Shown: positions 1-12,048, counted from the first letter of the stretch. The stretch: DNA of 64,000 bases from Melitaea cinxia (GCF_905220565.1 NC_059418.1:9043441-9107440), one strand, 5' to 3'. Program-made: numbers and translations. The notes: generated from the sequence alone by a model not told the origin.

Positions 1-790
1 TTAGACAGAGATAGCTCGTGAGTGAAAGAGATGGGTGTAAAGGGAGATTTTGGACATATTTAATAATGGAAGAGTAAGACATTTTTTAGTTTTTCGTTTT
101 ACGATCGCGACAGTTTTCCCGAGAACAATAACTCATATATGAAGTCTAATCGGAACACATATGTGACGTCGTCGTAACGCATTTGTGACCTCGACGTAAT
201 AACATTGTCTCCTATTATTTGTATTTATAATATTCCGAAAGAAAATGTTTGAAGGCACAAAAAAAAATGATATTGAGGCGCATTAGAAACTGAATAATTT
301 TGAATCGTTCAAAATATGGAAAAAAATATTTCTGGACCGGATCGCGGTAGAAACTGAATTTTGGATTACATTAAAAATTTTATATATATACTTTTCGTTA
401 GCTAAGAGATGTTTGTATTTTACGCGAACTCACGACTCAAATGACGTCAGGCGATGGTTTATTATGGATAAGACTGTGTACACTTTACATGTATACTTTG
501 TGTAAAAAGCTGAAGATTTGAGAATACATACAAACATATATCTACATGTACTTATAATAACAGTAGTGACATTAGTTTAAGTTACGAGCTATCGAACACC
601 GCGCACTACTTCAACACTATACACTAAGCAGCTCAAAGAAGTAGCCACAAGAACTAATCAAACTGACACAACGGAGGCCTCTCTGTGTTCAACAACAAAC
701 GTCTCGTCCGCACAAGTCTCAACGAATCGTAAAGAAATAATAATCTCGATAAAAGAACGCTTCGAGTGGAGACGGACGCAAAATCAAAAT
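1..790 (+). repeat. Family B dispersed repeat, copy 1 (enters from window edge)
   Basis: This stretch matches 34480-35420 and 44438-45400 over nearly its whole length. Shared landmarks are the 'GATTTTGGACATATTTAATA' start, a TGACGTCAGGCGATGG block at about 442, and the 'ACGCTTCGAGTGGAGACGG' block near its right end. Here it stops just after 'GACGGACGC', whereas the other two copies continue about 250 bp further. No long reading frame exists. It could be a solo LTR or a non-autonomous element; neither termini nor a target duplication could be fixed. Confidence 0.7.
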
Positions 791-950
791 TATAAAATAT
801 TTATTTAATCATTTCTGATTAACTAAATTAAAATACGAATTACTTTGTACTAAGTAAATTTATTTTTCAATTTTTAGTTTCCTGTTTGAAGTCGGTTTTT
901 TTTTGTTAAAAATTATTTTATATATATTCATTATGGTATTTAGGTAAATG

Positions 951-1290
951 TATTAGGGTTCCGTTTCTCCTACATGGTGATAGGGGACGGAATTAGAAAA
1001 ATTTGGATAATGAGATTGATTATTTATAAACTAGCGTTAACTACAGCACTAACTACTTCATTAACTACTGTGCTAACGCTAGCAAAGCAAGACATTCTCA
1101 TAATCGACTATGAAAATAATAATAAAAACCTTGCCACCGCGATTTGTATTTTGATGAGTGCCATCTGTTACCAAGTAGAAACATACACGGTACATTCACT
1201 TTGTTTGATCGGCGTAGTTTTGCTCGAACCTTAATCGGCATCTATCAACAAGGTGCAACATACAGCGAACATGTCTAGGAATATACCGTA
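951..1290 (+). repeat. Family A foldback repeat, copy 1 (3' truncated)
   Basis: It starts with the head hairpin (TTCCGT...ACGGAA, about 960-993), followed by a GCTAACG-rich stretch, the left M1 arm ('CTTGCCACCGCGATTTGT') and the 'GAGTGCCATCTG' core near 1156. It ends soon after 'GAACATGTCTAG', so the right arm seen in other copies is missing. The short open frame across it recurs in other A copies, but substitutions there change amino acids freely, so I do not call it a gene. Confidence 0.8.
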
Positions 1291-1340
1291 CTAGGATATT
1301 ACCGTGTACTTAATTCCATTATTGCTCAGTATTGTAAATT

Positions 1341-2075
1341 GTTAAATAATTGTGTTTGCTCGCAAACGAAAAAAAACCGACTTCAATTACATCAACGAGT
1401 AATACAACGTAGATCAACGAAAAATAGTCAAGTAACTACGCGTTATCAAAGATTACTCAAAAAGTAGTTATCAGATCTCAACAAAATTTATATGTGACCA
1501 CATGACAAATATCAGCTTTCGATTAAATTAATAATTATTAAAATCGGTACACCCAGTAAAAAGTTATTGCGGATTTTCAAGAAATTCCCTCGATTTCTCT
1601 GGGATCCCATCATTAGATCCTGGTTTCCTTATCATGGTACTAAACTAGAGATATCTTCTTTCTAACAAAAAAAGAATTATCAAAATCGGTACACCCAGTA
1701 AAAGTTATTGCGGATTTTCAAGTTTCCCTCGATTTCTCTGTGATCCCATCATCAGATCCTGGTTTCCTTATCATGGTACTAAACTTGGGATATCTTCTTT
1801 CCAACAAAAAAAGAATTATCAAAATCTGTACATCCAGTAGAAAGTTATGCGGTATAATACAACGTAGGTCGACGAAAAAAGCGTCAAGTATAACTCGAAA
1901 AGTAGTTATTAGATCTCAAATAAATTTAAATGGGACCGATTGACACACACCACCTTTCGATTAAAAAAAAATTGTCGAAATCGGTCCACACGGTCAAAAG
2001 TTCTGATGTAACATACATAAAAAAAATACAGTCGAATTGAGAACCTCCTCCTTTTTTGGAAGTCGGTTAATTGTT
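1341..2075 (-). mobile_element. HINE (Helentron-like non-autonomous element), near full length
   Basis: Read on the minus strand it runs from TTAACCGACTTCC (right end) to the GTTTGCGAGCAAAC hairpin and AATTAT end (left end). The AACCGACTTC start is repeated inverted just inside the hairpin, as expected of the subterminal inverted repeats of Helentron-associated elements. The central ~130 bp monomer (with 'GATCCCATCATCAGATCC') is present twice, about 1568-1840, whereas several other copies have it once. It is non-coding. Confidence 0.75.
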
Positions 2076-2235
2076 ACGGACATTGATTACTTTAATATGT
2101 CAAATAAACCAAATTTTATTGTTTTTCACTTTATTTAACATCATATGTCAACGGAGTCCTATTACGTGAACTCCACGGACTGTCCATCCGTGTCTCCTCT
2201 GTCTACCTACTAGAATTACCCACAGTTGCTACAAA

Positions 2236-2355
2236 TGTTCAAGTATGTTTCGTCTTGTTGATAGATGGCGCTGCTCGACAGGTACAAATAATGAATCGCG
2301 GTGGTAAGATTTTTATTTTTGTGTACAAAATCAATTATGATCATTTTGAAAACTG
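2236..2355 (+). repeat. M1 half-palindrome
   Basis: It contains 'TTGTTGATAGATGGCGCTG' (about 2256-2274), then 'AATCGCGGTGGTAAGATTTT' and the AT-rich 'GTACAAAATCAATTATGATC' tail. The same ordered pieces recur throughout the window in both orientations. Confidence 0.75.
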
Positions 2356-3369
2356 GAGGGAGGTGATGAAGAGTAAACTTTACACGATTACTCTTCATCT
2401 TGCCCTCCTTTTTTAATAATATCGAAAAATTTCCAACAAATTTTAGAATTCTATCCGTTCAGAGCTTCAACGGGAATATAAGCAAAAAGCGGTTCCTCTT
2501 ACAAAACATACGTTTATTTATTTAATTTATCATCAAGCGTCACACTTGAGGAAAATCGGTGAAATTAGTTTAGCTGTGCCGTCCTTATATGATATATGGT
2601 TGTAGTTTTAATGTGGTTTGGAGCAAAGGAATTGCATTTTTAGAAATATTTGAGACCAAGAATATAGTTCTATTGCCCCTTTGGGACATGGAATAGGTCA
2701 ATGTCTTATGTGTGGACTAGGTCTCGTGTCCGTTAGTGATGACTTTGTATTGTGTTGTGAGGCCTTTTTAAATGTTTAATTTAGTTGGTAATTATTTTGT
2801 AAAACAAAATCTTGTAGTTTTACATGACATCTTATTGTACTGATAAATAAGTGCAGACAATTTCACTGTGTAATTGTTAGTGTAATTCAATTATTAATCT
2901 TCTCACAGCGATTCAGTATTGGTAACTGTCTGTAAGTGATGTCTATCACGAACTTTATACAGAAAAATAAAAATCCTTTGATTACTGTATCGTGTAGGTA
3001 CAACAATCAAAACCTTGTCAGCGCGCCGAATATTTTCATTCTTTGATACGATACTTTGGTTTTGTCATAAAGTGAGTTATGATATTATTGATACTGTACA
3101 ACTCTCACTACGGGTGTTAAGTGTTGAATTACACCTTCAGTGGTCTGTGGTGGTTTATTAACTTCAATACAATAGTAGAAGTCATTGCATACAATATTTA
3201 TCAATTTCAACAATCGTTTCAATAAGTTTAAGATTTCCGTGCCCTCATAACTTAAATGGAACTTCACCACTAAAACGCCATCGTCCAACTTTATATCAAT
3301 AAATATCTTTTACATCTACCCTCGCAGATTTTAGATCAGAAAATACGAAAAAATCAAGAACAACAAACA
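2356..3369. other. No gene; scattered short repeat fragments
   Basis: I see no credible exon. About 2884-2960 is an inverted fragment of family C (the 'CAGCGATTCAGTATTGGTAAC' region, given here in part). About 3220-3290 carries 'AAGATTTCCGTGCCCTCATA', a block that also follows M1 at 41.5, 42.8 and 43.9 kb. The rest is unassigned AT-rich DNA. Confidence 0.55.
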
Positions 3370-4382
3370 CGGTAAATGTCTCGCTTAACTTTTATTTTGG
3401 AACCAAAATATTTGTGAGTACTTATAAATTTACGTGTTATAAAGAAGTTGGGTGGCATTAGATTGGGTGTCTCGTTCATATTTTTAAAAAAGGCAGAAAC
3501 CTTGATTTTAGTTAAGGCTACGGTTCTCCTATTACTAGACATAACACGAAATTAAAGCAAAAAAAAAAAACGAAATGCAATGAAATAAAATCTTAAGAAG
3601 ATAATCACAACAGAAAATTATAACTTGTGTCGGTAGATTTGTAATTTACTTTTCAACTACCGACACACAAATGACTCAATAAAATAATATGAAAATGAAA
3701 TCTCAAACTGATTAAATTTAATGTTTATTAAAAATTAAAAAATTATTTCTCAATTTATAATTTGCGGCAGAATTTAACAGGATTTCACATACGAGACAAA
3801 GGCTATCTTTCGCTAGATGATACCAAACGGAATTCAAACCCGCTTACGTCGACGATTTTCCCCCAACATACATTGCATTAAGATATTCTCACATATTGCA
3901 TTGCTATTGGTCGAGGGACGGTACACGTATTAGAATCGTTACTAAATTAAATCGAATTATTAAAAGAATAAATCAAAGTAGAAATGCAGATAATCGACTT
4001 CTATGATTCACAATAACATTTAAACGTTAATTATTTGTTCACCAATTTGTTTGCTCACAAACGAAAAAAACTGACTTCAATTACATCGACCGTAATACAA
4101 CGTAACTAAAGTAGTCAAGTAAATACGCATTACAAGAGATAATTCAAAATGTTCTTGTTAAATCTCATTTTAACGAGAACAAATGATAAGCACCACCTTT
4201 CGATTAAAAACAGAATCGTCGAAATCGGTCAATCCAATACAAAGTTCTGGGGTAAAAAGCCCCGTGAAGACCAGTCAGTTTGTAGTCACCAGTCTTCCTG
4301 TTCCTTCTATCACTCATGACAAATGTCTTTATGGGCCATACAGGTGTGTTTCTAGATCTCTGATATAGGAAACCGAAGTCCT
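3370..4382 (+). repeat. Family D, right-hand part (copy 3), with HINE fragment
   Basis: The section from the 'GCAGAAACCTTGA' block through 'GACGGTACACGTATTAGAA' and on to a 5'-truncated minus-strand HINE piece (about 4045-4260) matches 12850-13480 and 59100-59960 in the same order. It ends with a decayed tRNA-SINE-like stretch ('GTTTGTAGTCACCAGTCTTC'). The copy is clearly diverged from the two larger D copies. Confidence 0.65.
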
Positions 4383-4620
4383 AGTTATAGGGGTTCCGTT
4401 ACACACTGTGACGTGGTAAGGAACTAGAAAAAATTGGAAACGTGAGGTAACTTTTTATACCGCGACAATCCCAACAGAGTTTACAAATTCACTTAAACAC
4501 AATAATAACGATCTCGTCACCGCGATCCAGTATTCGTAGCTGACAATGAGCGCCATCTATTGACACAGAATGATACTTCGACGTGACTTCGCTCTGTGAC
4601 GGAACGACACTTGCTATAAA
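4383..4620 (+). repeat. Head hairpin plus M1
   Basis: The head variant 'GTTCCGTTACACACTGTGAC' ... 'GGTAAGGAACTAGAAAA' is followed by 'CTCGTCACCGCGATCCAGTA' and an exact 'GAGCGCCATCTATTGAC' core at about 4548. An equivalent element lies at 40080-40320, where the head-to-M1 spacing is similar but the spacer sequence is diverged. Confidence 0.75.
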
Positions 4621-4689
4621 TTTAATCGGAAATTATCGATATTGTGGTAGGTGCTGCTTATGTTGATATTTTTATTTTTTATATATAAT

Positions 4690-5107
4690 AAAATGGTAGG
4701 AAAGTCATTGAATATTTTTTTTTAAAGAATACTTGGGGTGTAATCTACAATCGATACCGAAGTATGTCCAGTAGTATCGAAGTAGTATGTATGTCTGTAT
4801 ATATGTCCAGGATAAACTCAAAAAGTACTGCATGGATTTACTTCAAATTTGGTACGAATATTATTAAGAAGTCGGGTCAACATATAGGCTACATATTATC
4901 ACGCTATCACCTCTGGGAAACGAGCAGTGAACCTTTATTTCTTCAATGGACTCTGTAACAACGTGTAATCTAACGACGCATATTTGAATGTTGTTGTTAT
5001 TATGTTAATAACCATGCAATAAGCTAGATTCACACTATAAATAAAGACATTCTGTAGTATATTTAGTAAAAGCATTGCAACCGTGCGAAGCCGGGGCGGG
5101 TCGCTAG
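4690..5107 (+). mobile_element. Non-autonomous Helitron, 3' end resolved
   Basis: The right end reads 'GTGCGAAGCCGGGGCGGGTC' then GCTAG followed by T, the GC-rich end plus CTAG|T expected of lepidopteran Helitrons. The preceding ~350 bp has the 'CAAAAAGTACTGCATGGATT' type of text common to such elements. The left end is not resolved and is placed approximately. No Rep/helicase coding is visible. Confidence 0.65.
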
Positions 5108-5159
5108 TGATATAATAAACATGCGTTATAAAGTAAGTTTTAGATGTATCTCTCGGAGT

Positions 5160-5973
5160 GTCAATAGATGGCACTGATTGTTAAATAAAAAAATAAATCG
5201 CGGAGACAAGTTGTTTATTTTTAACCGACTTCAAAAAAAGGAGGAGGTTCTCAATTCGACTGTATCTTATATTATTAGAATTACAGAATTATATAAACTA
5301 TTTGTAAATTACAGAAAACGGCTAACATCTGTAAACACACACACACACACACACAATGAACAAAAACAAACAATTCGACTGAATTTTTATTTTATTTTTT
5401 TAACCGACTTCCAAAAAAGGAGGAGGTTCTCAATTCGACTGTATTTTTTTTATGTATGTTACATCAGAACTTTTGACTGGGTGGACCGATTTCAACAAAT
5501 TTTCTTTTAATCGAAAGGTGGTGTGTGCCGATTGGTCCCATTTAAATTTATTTGAGATTTAACGACTACTTTTCGAGCTATATCTAATAATGCGTTTTTA
5601 CTTGACGCTTTTTTCGTTGACCTACGTTGTATTATACCGCATGACTTTCTACTGGGTGTACCGATTTTGATAATTCTTTTTTTGTTGGAAAGGGAATATC
5701 TCTAGTTTGGTACCGTGAGAAATCGAGGGAAACTCTCGAAAATCCGTAATAACTTTTTACTGGGTGTATCGATTTTGATAATTTTTAATTTAATCGAAAG
5801 CTGATGTTTATCATGTGGTCACATATAAATTTTATCGAGATCTGATAACTACTTTTTGAGTAATCTTTGATAACGCGTAGTTGCTTGACTATTTTTTCGT
5901 CGATCTACGTTGTATTACTTGTCGATGTAATTGAAGTCGGTTTTTTTTTTCGTTTGCGATCAAACACAATTAT
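5160..5973 (+). mobile_element. M1 fragment, HINE 5' fragment, (CA)n, then a full HINE
   Basis: At 5160-5218 is an M1 half ('CAATAGATGGCACTGATT'). At 5219-5265 is a HINE start that breaks off. A (CA)n tract lies at about 5334-5355. From 5398 a second HINE runs to 5973, ending with the 'CGTTTGCGATCAAACAC' hairpin variant. Its central monomer is shortened by an internal deletion ('TTTGGTACCGTGAGAAATCG'). Confidence 0.75.
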
Positions 5974-6334
5974 TGCATATAAAATCAATTGTGGTAACTT
6001 CTACAATAGGGAAACAGACCCAGGCTGGTTTTTTCTTTGTTTACAAACAATATCAGCGAACGTTACATCACGATTTGTTAGAGACGATACTTGTACATAT
6101 TATGTTTCAATAAACATATTTGATACTAACGTTATTCTATGCTATAAATGTTAGTTCCATGTCAGGTTACAGTTTATGGAAACAAATCTTTTTTTAATTT
6201 TACTCCTTTAATATATAAACGTATTTTAAATGGATTTGTAAAGACAAGAAAAACAGATACGTCGAAAGCTCAAAGCACAAATGGAAGATTAACACGAGGA
6301 GGGATCTGATAGCTCAATATCAATAAAAAATTGT
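5974..6334. other. No gene recognised
   Basis: AT-rich sequence. Short open frames here are extensions of the HINE reading and show no protein family features. Nothing else is supported. Confidence 0.5.
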
Positions 6335-6448
6335 GATTGTGTTTGCTCGGAAACGTAAAATAAAACCGACTTCAATTACATCTACTAGTAATACAACGTA
6401 GGTAGATGAGAAAATAGTCAAGTAAATACGCGTTATTTAAGATTATTA
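6335..6448 (-). mobile_element. HINE 3' fragment
   Basis: The hairpin end (variant 'TTTGCTCGGAAACG') and the inverted AACCGACTTC are present on the minus strand. The copy breaks off about 110 bp into the element, after 'AAATACGCGTTAT'. Confidence 0.75.
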
Positions 6449-7235
6449 ACTTTAAAAGGAACTGAAAATTAACAACAGTCGAGTGTTGTGTTCAGTAGTG
6501 ACAGTTGATGTTATATTATACCTTAAAATGTTAATAACGCATTTATATATATATAATTATTTCTTACTATATGTATACAATACTGATATTGATACATAGT
6601 ATTAACAAAATGTATTTCACTGATACTAATATATTTTTATTGATATAACCAATTCCCACTTAGTGACCCGTACATACCCTGCATCAAAAATTTACAAACT
6701 AACAATTTTTGGGTCTACAATACAAAAATGAACACATAAGTAATGAAAAAAGATTAATTTCAACTTTTTAATTTTCATCTTAAATCTTAAAGCCCACGAC
6801 AGCCGCCTCCTATTCCGTCTCAAAGTTAACAGATGTTAAAACAATATCAGTCTAATTATTATTGATAAAAAATTAAAAAAAAAACTATTAAGAGACTTTT
6901 CCCGTCTTTGTAAAAGAATATGAACAGAAATTAATTACTCATTATAATAAATATTCATGGTTCTGTAAGAGCTGTTATCTTGTTACGGGGCCCGCGAAGA
7001 AAACGACGATTTTCAGGATATTACGAGATTAACATACATTTTAAATCTAAGAGTAGTGTTACAAGACATAGAATTATTACAAGATGAAAAAGTACTTTCG
7101 ATTGACTTTCAAATTGACATTTTGTTTATTAAGAACAGTTGTTGCTTCTGTTCAGTTTCGTATGTTAAGAATAAATAAGAATTTTGTAGGCAGCTATGGG
7201 TGTGAGTGATTATTCAATTTTTATGTATTAATTAC
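6449..7235. repeat. Family G copy (about 6785-7070) in unassigned DNA
   Basis: The segment with 'AACAGATGTTAAAACA', 'ATTAATTACTCATTATAATA' and 'AACGACGATTTTCAGGATAT' aligns in order with 37040-37315. It carries no coding signal. The remainder is AT-rich and unassigned. Confidence 0.55.
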
Positions 7236-7585
7236 AGTATGTACATAAGTCAATGTATTAGAGTTGCGTTTCTCCTACATGGTGATAAGGGACGGAACTA
7301 GAAAAATTAGCTGGAAGACTCCTTAAGAACTATTAGCGCTAGCTATAGTGCTAACTACACATTAACTACTTTGCTAACGCTAGCAAAGCAAGACATTCTC
7401 ATAATCGACTATAAACACAATTTTAAAAAACCTTGCCACCGCGAATTGTATCTTGATGAGTGCCACCTGTTACCAAGTAGAAACATACACGGTACATTCG
7501 CTTTGTTTCATCGGCCTTACTTTGCTCAAACCATGAGTGCCATCTATCAACAAGTTGCAACATACAGCGAACATGTCTAGGAATT
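7236..7585 (+). repeat. Family A foldback repeat, copy 2 (3' truncated)
   Basis: Head hairpin at about 7262-7300, GCTAACG stretch, left M1 arm at about 7434, and two successive cores ('GAGTGCCACCTG' and 'GAGTGCCATCTATCAACAAG'). It stops just after 'GAACATGTCTAGGAAT' and abuts a HINE fragment at 7590-7680. Confidence 0.8.
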
Positions 7586-7589
7586 TTTA

Positions 7590-7680
7590 ATTTTGAATTT
7601 TTAACCGACTTCAAAAAAGGAGGAGGTTACTCAATTCGACCGTATATATGTTTTTTTTTATGTATGTTCTTTTTAATCCA
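7590..7680 (+). mobile_element. HINE 5' fragment
   Basis: Starts TTTTTAACCGACTTC with the GGAGGAGG block, then degenerates within 90 bp. Confidence 0.7.
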
Positions 7681-7739
7681 ATTTTAAAAAATCAATTAAT
7701 AAATATATGATTTTTTATTTAAAAATCAATAATAAATAA

Positions 7740-8045
7740 ACAAATCAGATTTATTATTTATTTATTTAATACTTTATTGTAGACGACATTTTACAAATCA
7801 ACAATTTAATTTTCAGCTTATTAAAGTTTATAAGTAAAACAAATCGTTTTTTGAATGTAGAAACTGGAAATCAAAGTACTTAAAGTTATACTACCAAATC
7901 AAAAAAATTATTCACAACGACCCCATTAATATTACTGCCCCTCATTATCTGGTGATTATAAATTTCATTCATCCACACTGACGTACGTACCGTCAGGTGC
8001 ATACGTCATAGATATATACATTTTTAAGAATTTTAGTTTTGAACG
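7740..8045 (+). repeat. Family E fragment
   Basis: The 'ACTTTATTGTAGACGAC' start and the 'CAGGTGCATACGTCAT' block match parts of 19195-20010 and 60755-61930. No coding signal. Confidence 0.55.
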
Positions 8046-8345
8046 AAAGTTTTCAAGCAAAGTTGTGTTCCTGTGGTGAGTAAGGTGACCAGAGCTCCTG
8101 GGGGAATAGGGGATAGGGCCGGCAACGCGCTTGCGATGCTTCTGGTGTCGTCTGCAGGGTCTATAAGCTACGGTAATCGCTTATAAAGTTACGCAGATCA
8201 AACACAGTCAATATTGGATGTACTCGTATGTTTCTACTTGTTGCTAGATGGCACTCATCGTTGGTAACTTATTTTGAATCGCGGTAACGAGATTTTTATT
8301 TTCATATGTAAAGTTGATTACGATCACTTCGAAAATTTGAAAATT
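8046..8345 (+). mobile_element. LINE 3' tail followed by family C start (M1 half)
   Basis: The text 'GGTGACCAGAGCTCCTGGGG' through 'GGCAACGCGCTTGCGATGC' is the 3' untranslated tail of an abundant lepidopteran LINE; copies also lie at 10720, 16415, 20130 and 57570. From about 8184 the family C start follows, with 'TTGCTAGATGGCACTCATCG' and 'GAATCGCGGTAACGAGATTT'. The same tail-then-C order occurs at 16.4-16.9 and 20.1-20.5 kb. Confidence 0.65.
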
Positions 8346-8410
8346 TCGTGATGATGGTTACGGCAATGAAGAATATAGCCTTCCGGTGGATAGATATATC
8401 TCCAGGATAT

Positions 8411-8660
8411 ATTGCCTACTATGTGTAACGATCGCTGTCAGGTGTACATGACAACAACCGGGACACATGACTTAGCGTGCTGCTCCGAGCTAAGGTGCAA
8501 AGACCCACAAGGACTACACAAACACCCAGACCACGACCGACATTTGTATTGGTCATACAGCCGTTTGTGATAAAGATGATGTGCCCCGCACATCGAACCC
8601 GTAACCGCCAGCGCAACAGCCTCAAATCAGTGCTGTGGTGCGTGTCGCGTCTTCAATTTT
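8411..8660 (-). repeat. SINE/LINE-tail-like fragment (antisense)
   Basis: This is GC-richer than its surroundings. Read on the minus strand it has a box-B-like 'GGGTTCGATGTG' and text such as 'GGTCTGGGTGTTTGTG', which I remember from lepidopteran dispersed repeats. Both overlapping open frames appear fortuitous. Confidence 0.4.
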
Positions 8661-8669
8661 TTTTATATC

Positions 8670-8850
8670 ACTAGTCTATCTCAAAAAGTACTTGTCAGAT
8701 CTCAATTGAATTTAAATGTGACTATACAACACGCACAACCTTTTGATTTAAAAAAAATCATCGAAATGAAAGTTCCGAGGTAATATATATAAGAAAATTT
8801 AACCAAATTTTATCTCCTCCTATTTTTGAAATCGGTCAAAACTTTTTATA
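8670..8850 (-). mobile_element. HINE 5' part, diverged
   Basis: Contains the 'TCTCAAAAAGTACTTGTCAG' and 'CTCCTCCTATTTTTGAAATC' blocks of a minus-strand HINE; the hairpin end is missing. Confidence 0.6.
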
Positions 8851-10085
8851 TTCTTACAAACGTTCGATCATGTCGAGTTATAAACTGAATGCCTCGCTTA
8901 AAATTATCTATATTTTGGCTATCTGAGAGTGGAGTTATTAGACTTTTTGTAAAAGTGAGGTTATGTTACAATGTATATAAAAAACCCGATCACTAAGTTC
9001 TTGTAGCATTAATGTTTGTTATATTTAGTAAAGACTGTTTGAAAACTCATTACAAATATTGATATACATTTGAAACCATAAATAAATATCAGGAATGGAC
9101 TCAGAATGCATCGGAAAACAGTAAATACGAAACAAGTGACGGACACAGTATTACTGTTAGTAAGCTGTAAAAGCTGTCATTAAAAATATGATTTATTTTA
9201 AATCGATACGAAATCGATAATCATTTTGGTTTATCAAATATAAATTGAACTCATGTGTTTTGCCCATAGTCACCACGCTGGGCAGGCGGGTTGGTGACCG
9301 CAGTACTGGCTTTGTCATGAGTTCACGTTATTTTTGGCGTAAACTTGTGGAGGCCTATGTCCAGCAGTGGACTGTATAGGCTGTAATGATTGATGATTGA
9401 AATATAAATTGATATTTTCGATATTAATGTAACTTTATTTAAATGCACATTATTGTTTACAGCTTTAATTATGCATCTAAATATCTTGAGTTAATTAACT
9501 AGTGCAAACATTTTCTTTTTGAATTCTGTAATCGATTATAGTGGAATCGATACCCAAATAATTTGATGAAAACTATCTTTTTCAATTTTCTCCGCTTCTA
9601 GATTTAGAATTGAGCTGATATTTTATATTTTAAAATAAAAAATTATGACCAATTTTTTAAACAATATCTCTACTCATTACATTTTGGCCCAAAAGTCCCC
9701 ATCTCCTTTAAACATCGAGTCACATTATTCACATCTACTCACTATATTTCTCCATAGGTCCATATAAACAAAATTCAAGTGTCCGTCTGTGGTTTTAAGC
9801 ATTTAGTTATTTGCACGCTATTAAAATACCAAAAACGATTTTTAATTTTTTGTTTGTCTGTCTGTCTGGCTATTTGCCAGTCTTTCTGTTTGTCTGGCCT
9901 AATCTCCGGAACGTTAACAAGAGAGATGACCTAGACGATAAAGCGCCTAAAATGCCACCGATGTTAAAATTATGTATATTACCTATCTTATGTCATCATA
10001 TGATCTGGTCGAACCGTCTCTTGACTACATTGTTTTCCATTACTCGTAGGAATAATAATAATTCTAATAAACTTTATTCGGAATA
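8851..10085. other. LINE tail at 9255-9400 within unassigned DNA
   Basis: At 9255-9400 is a LINE tail with 'GGAGGCCTATGTCCAGCAGT' ending in a decayed TGATGATTG tract. At about 9845-9920 a 'TTTGTCTGTCTGTCTGGC' stretch resembles the text inside the Helitron at 52.4 kb. I see nothing else in this 1.2 kb of AT-rich DNA. Confidence 0.5.
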
Positions 10086-11299
10086 TAACTATTAAGAGAA
10101 AAATTATCATAATTATTTTTAATATTCCCACGAGTCTTGTATATATTGATACATATTGGTTAATACTTCGATATAAAAATAGCTTACACAGCAAATCTCT
10201 CTGTGATGAGCTATTTTATATCAATGTCAGACGTAATTACAGTCGAGTATAAATGCCGTTATAAAAATCTTGCCAATGCGATTCAAAAAATTGTAACCAG
10301 GAATTAGCGCCATCTGTCAACAAGTCGAAACATTCACAGCGTGCAATACGACAGAATGGCTACTCACTGCTCAGTTTGATCACAAAACTGAATATAATTG
10401 TATTTCTTATTTATGTTGACGTTTTAACATTTCAAACCATACGTTATACGTACATGGTATTATTGTACTACAGCGTGAGTTTTGAATTACCACATAGCAG
10501 ACAAGAGATGTTATTCGCCGAGAATATACAATACAGTGTAATGTGTTCTGTCTCATTCTCATACTCTGTCACACGTTTGTGTGTTTGTTTCTTTATCGTG
10601 ACGCATTATCATTGTATCGAGTCTCAAATCACAACGATTCCAAAGAAGTTTTAACTTAAAATAATTTGATATGCGATGGAATTACGAACTAAACATATTT
10701 CAACTGCGGTAGTTGCACAGCAGGAAATATCTTGCATGACATCTGGAGCAGCCTGACTATACCTCGACCTTATACAAGATCTCAGCTAAATGATACTGCT
10801 CTCAAGCAGTGTTGCGTTCCTTTGGTAAGGTGACCAAGGGTCCTGGGAGGATTGGGGATATGATCGGGGTTGTGATGCTTCTGGCGTTACAGACGTTTAT
10901 AAGATGCGCTAATCGGTGAGTCGTAGCCTTGTTTGACAATCTAGATGCTTAAAAAAATACAATACAAACAATAATAAAAGCTTGCCACCGCGATATTTAG
11001 ATTAACTTTCTACTATTACGCACTAAATTTCAATAAACCTGCTTTGTTAACGGATAATTTTAATTATGACGACTCATTCTGCGCAGATTTTTGACAGAAC
11101 GAGGGTTCAAAGCGCAATTTGATCTTAAAACGGAACAAGAGTCCGGCGTGTCAGCGATTTTGATACTTTTACAAATAGAATGTATAAACATTTCACTTGA
11201 TATTTAATTGTTACTGCAACTTTTAGACATTTGCATAAAAGAGGTAAAGACATTGATCTCATAGAGAAGATTGAGATAATAATATTATAAACGTAACAC

Positions 11300-11640
11300 A
11301 CGTAATTATTGTATTTTTACATGTTGATATAATTATTTAAATTTTAGTTATATTTGATTATTAATATTCTCTTGACTTACCTTTGACTTTTTTTTATATA
11401 AATTTGATTATTGATCTTTTAAAATTAATTTTATTGTTAATGAGTAGGATTTTTGCTTTTTACTTTAAATTTTTTTATGTGTCTTAATTATACTTGCTTC
11501 ATGACATTAATATATGGTGGAATGTTGTGTACTCCGTAATGGGATACATATTAGATAATAATGTAGTAATGATTCATACATAATGTTTTGTATGTATTCT
11601 GTGGATGTACCAATAAAATAAATAAATAAATAAATAAACA
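11300..11640 (+). mobile_element. LINE 3' remnant with (AAAT)n tail
   Basis: Ends 'GGATGTACCAATAAAATAAA' followed by tandem AAAT, a 3' end typical of Jockey-type LINEs. It is absent from the second D copy. The left boundary is approximate and no coding sequence remains. Confidence 0.5.
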
Positions 11641-12048
11641 CACGCACACAATTGTTAAATATATACGAGTATATTCATACAAATATCATTAAATTGATTG
11701 TGAAACTAATATTTAATTAATTAAAAAAATAACTTATCGCTTTTACTGGTCAGTGCGATATTTACAGCACAACAATTGTAGGTATACCTCATATAATAAC
11801 ATTATGAATAATTTTATTATACCTACTTTAGTAAGAATTGAAAGTATCAAGATGATTGGTATGAGCTACATCCGCGAGGGAGCGCTCTTATCGCGGCTTG
11901 TAGTATGAATTTTGACTTTTAATTAAAACTTGCTGTAGGGTTGAATATATACGTGTAATAACACTGTTTAGAGTAATGAGACAAAGATCTTCTTAAATAT
12001 AAGTTTCTCGAAGTGGACCATCTGTAACTGTTCAAATTGCTTTTTGTT

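Noticed and set aside
990..1005. Head hairpin followed by CTAG as a possible Helitron 3' end in family A.
   Set aside because: The hairpin touches CTAG directly, with no usual spacer; the next base is A rather than T, and homologous sequence continues beyond it in every copy.
10376..10654. 92-codon frame repeated at 57231 with similar protein sequence.
   Set aside because: Both lie in family D. Their similarity follows from the DNA repeat and changes are not biased to silent positions; no domain is visible.
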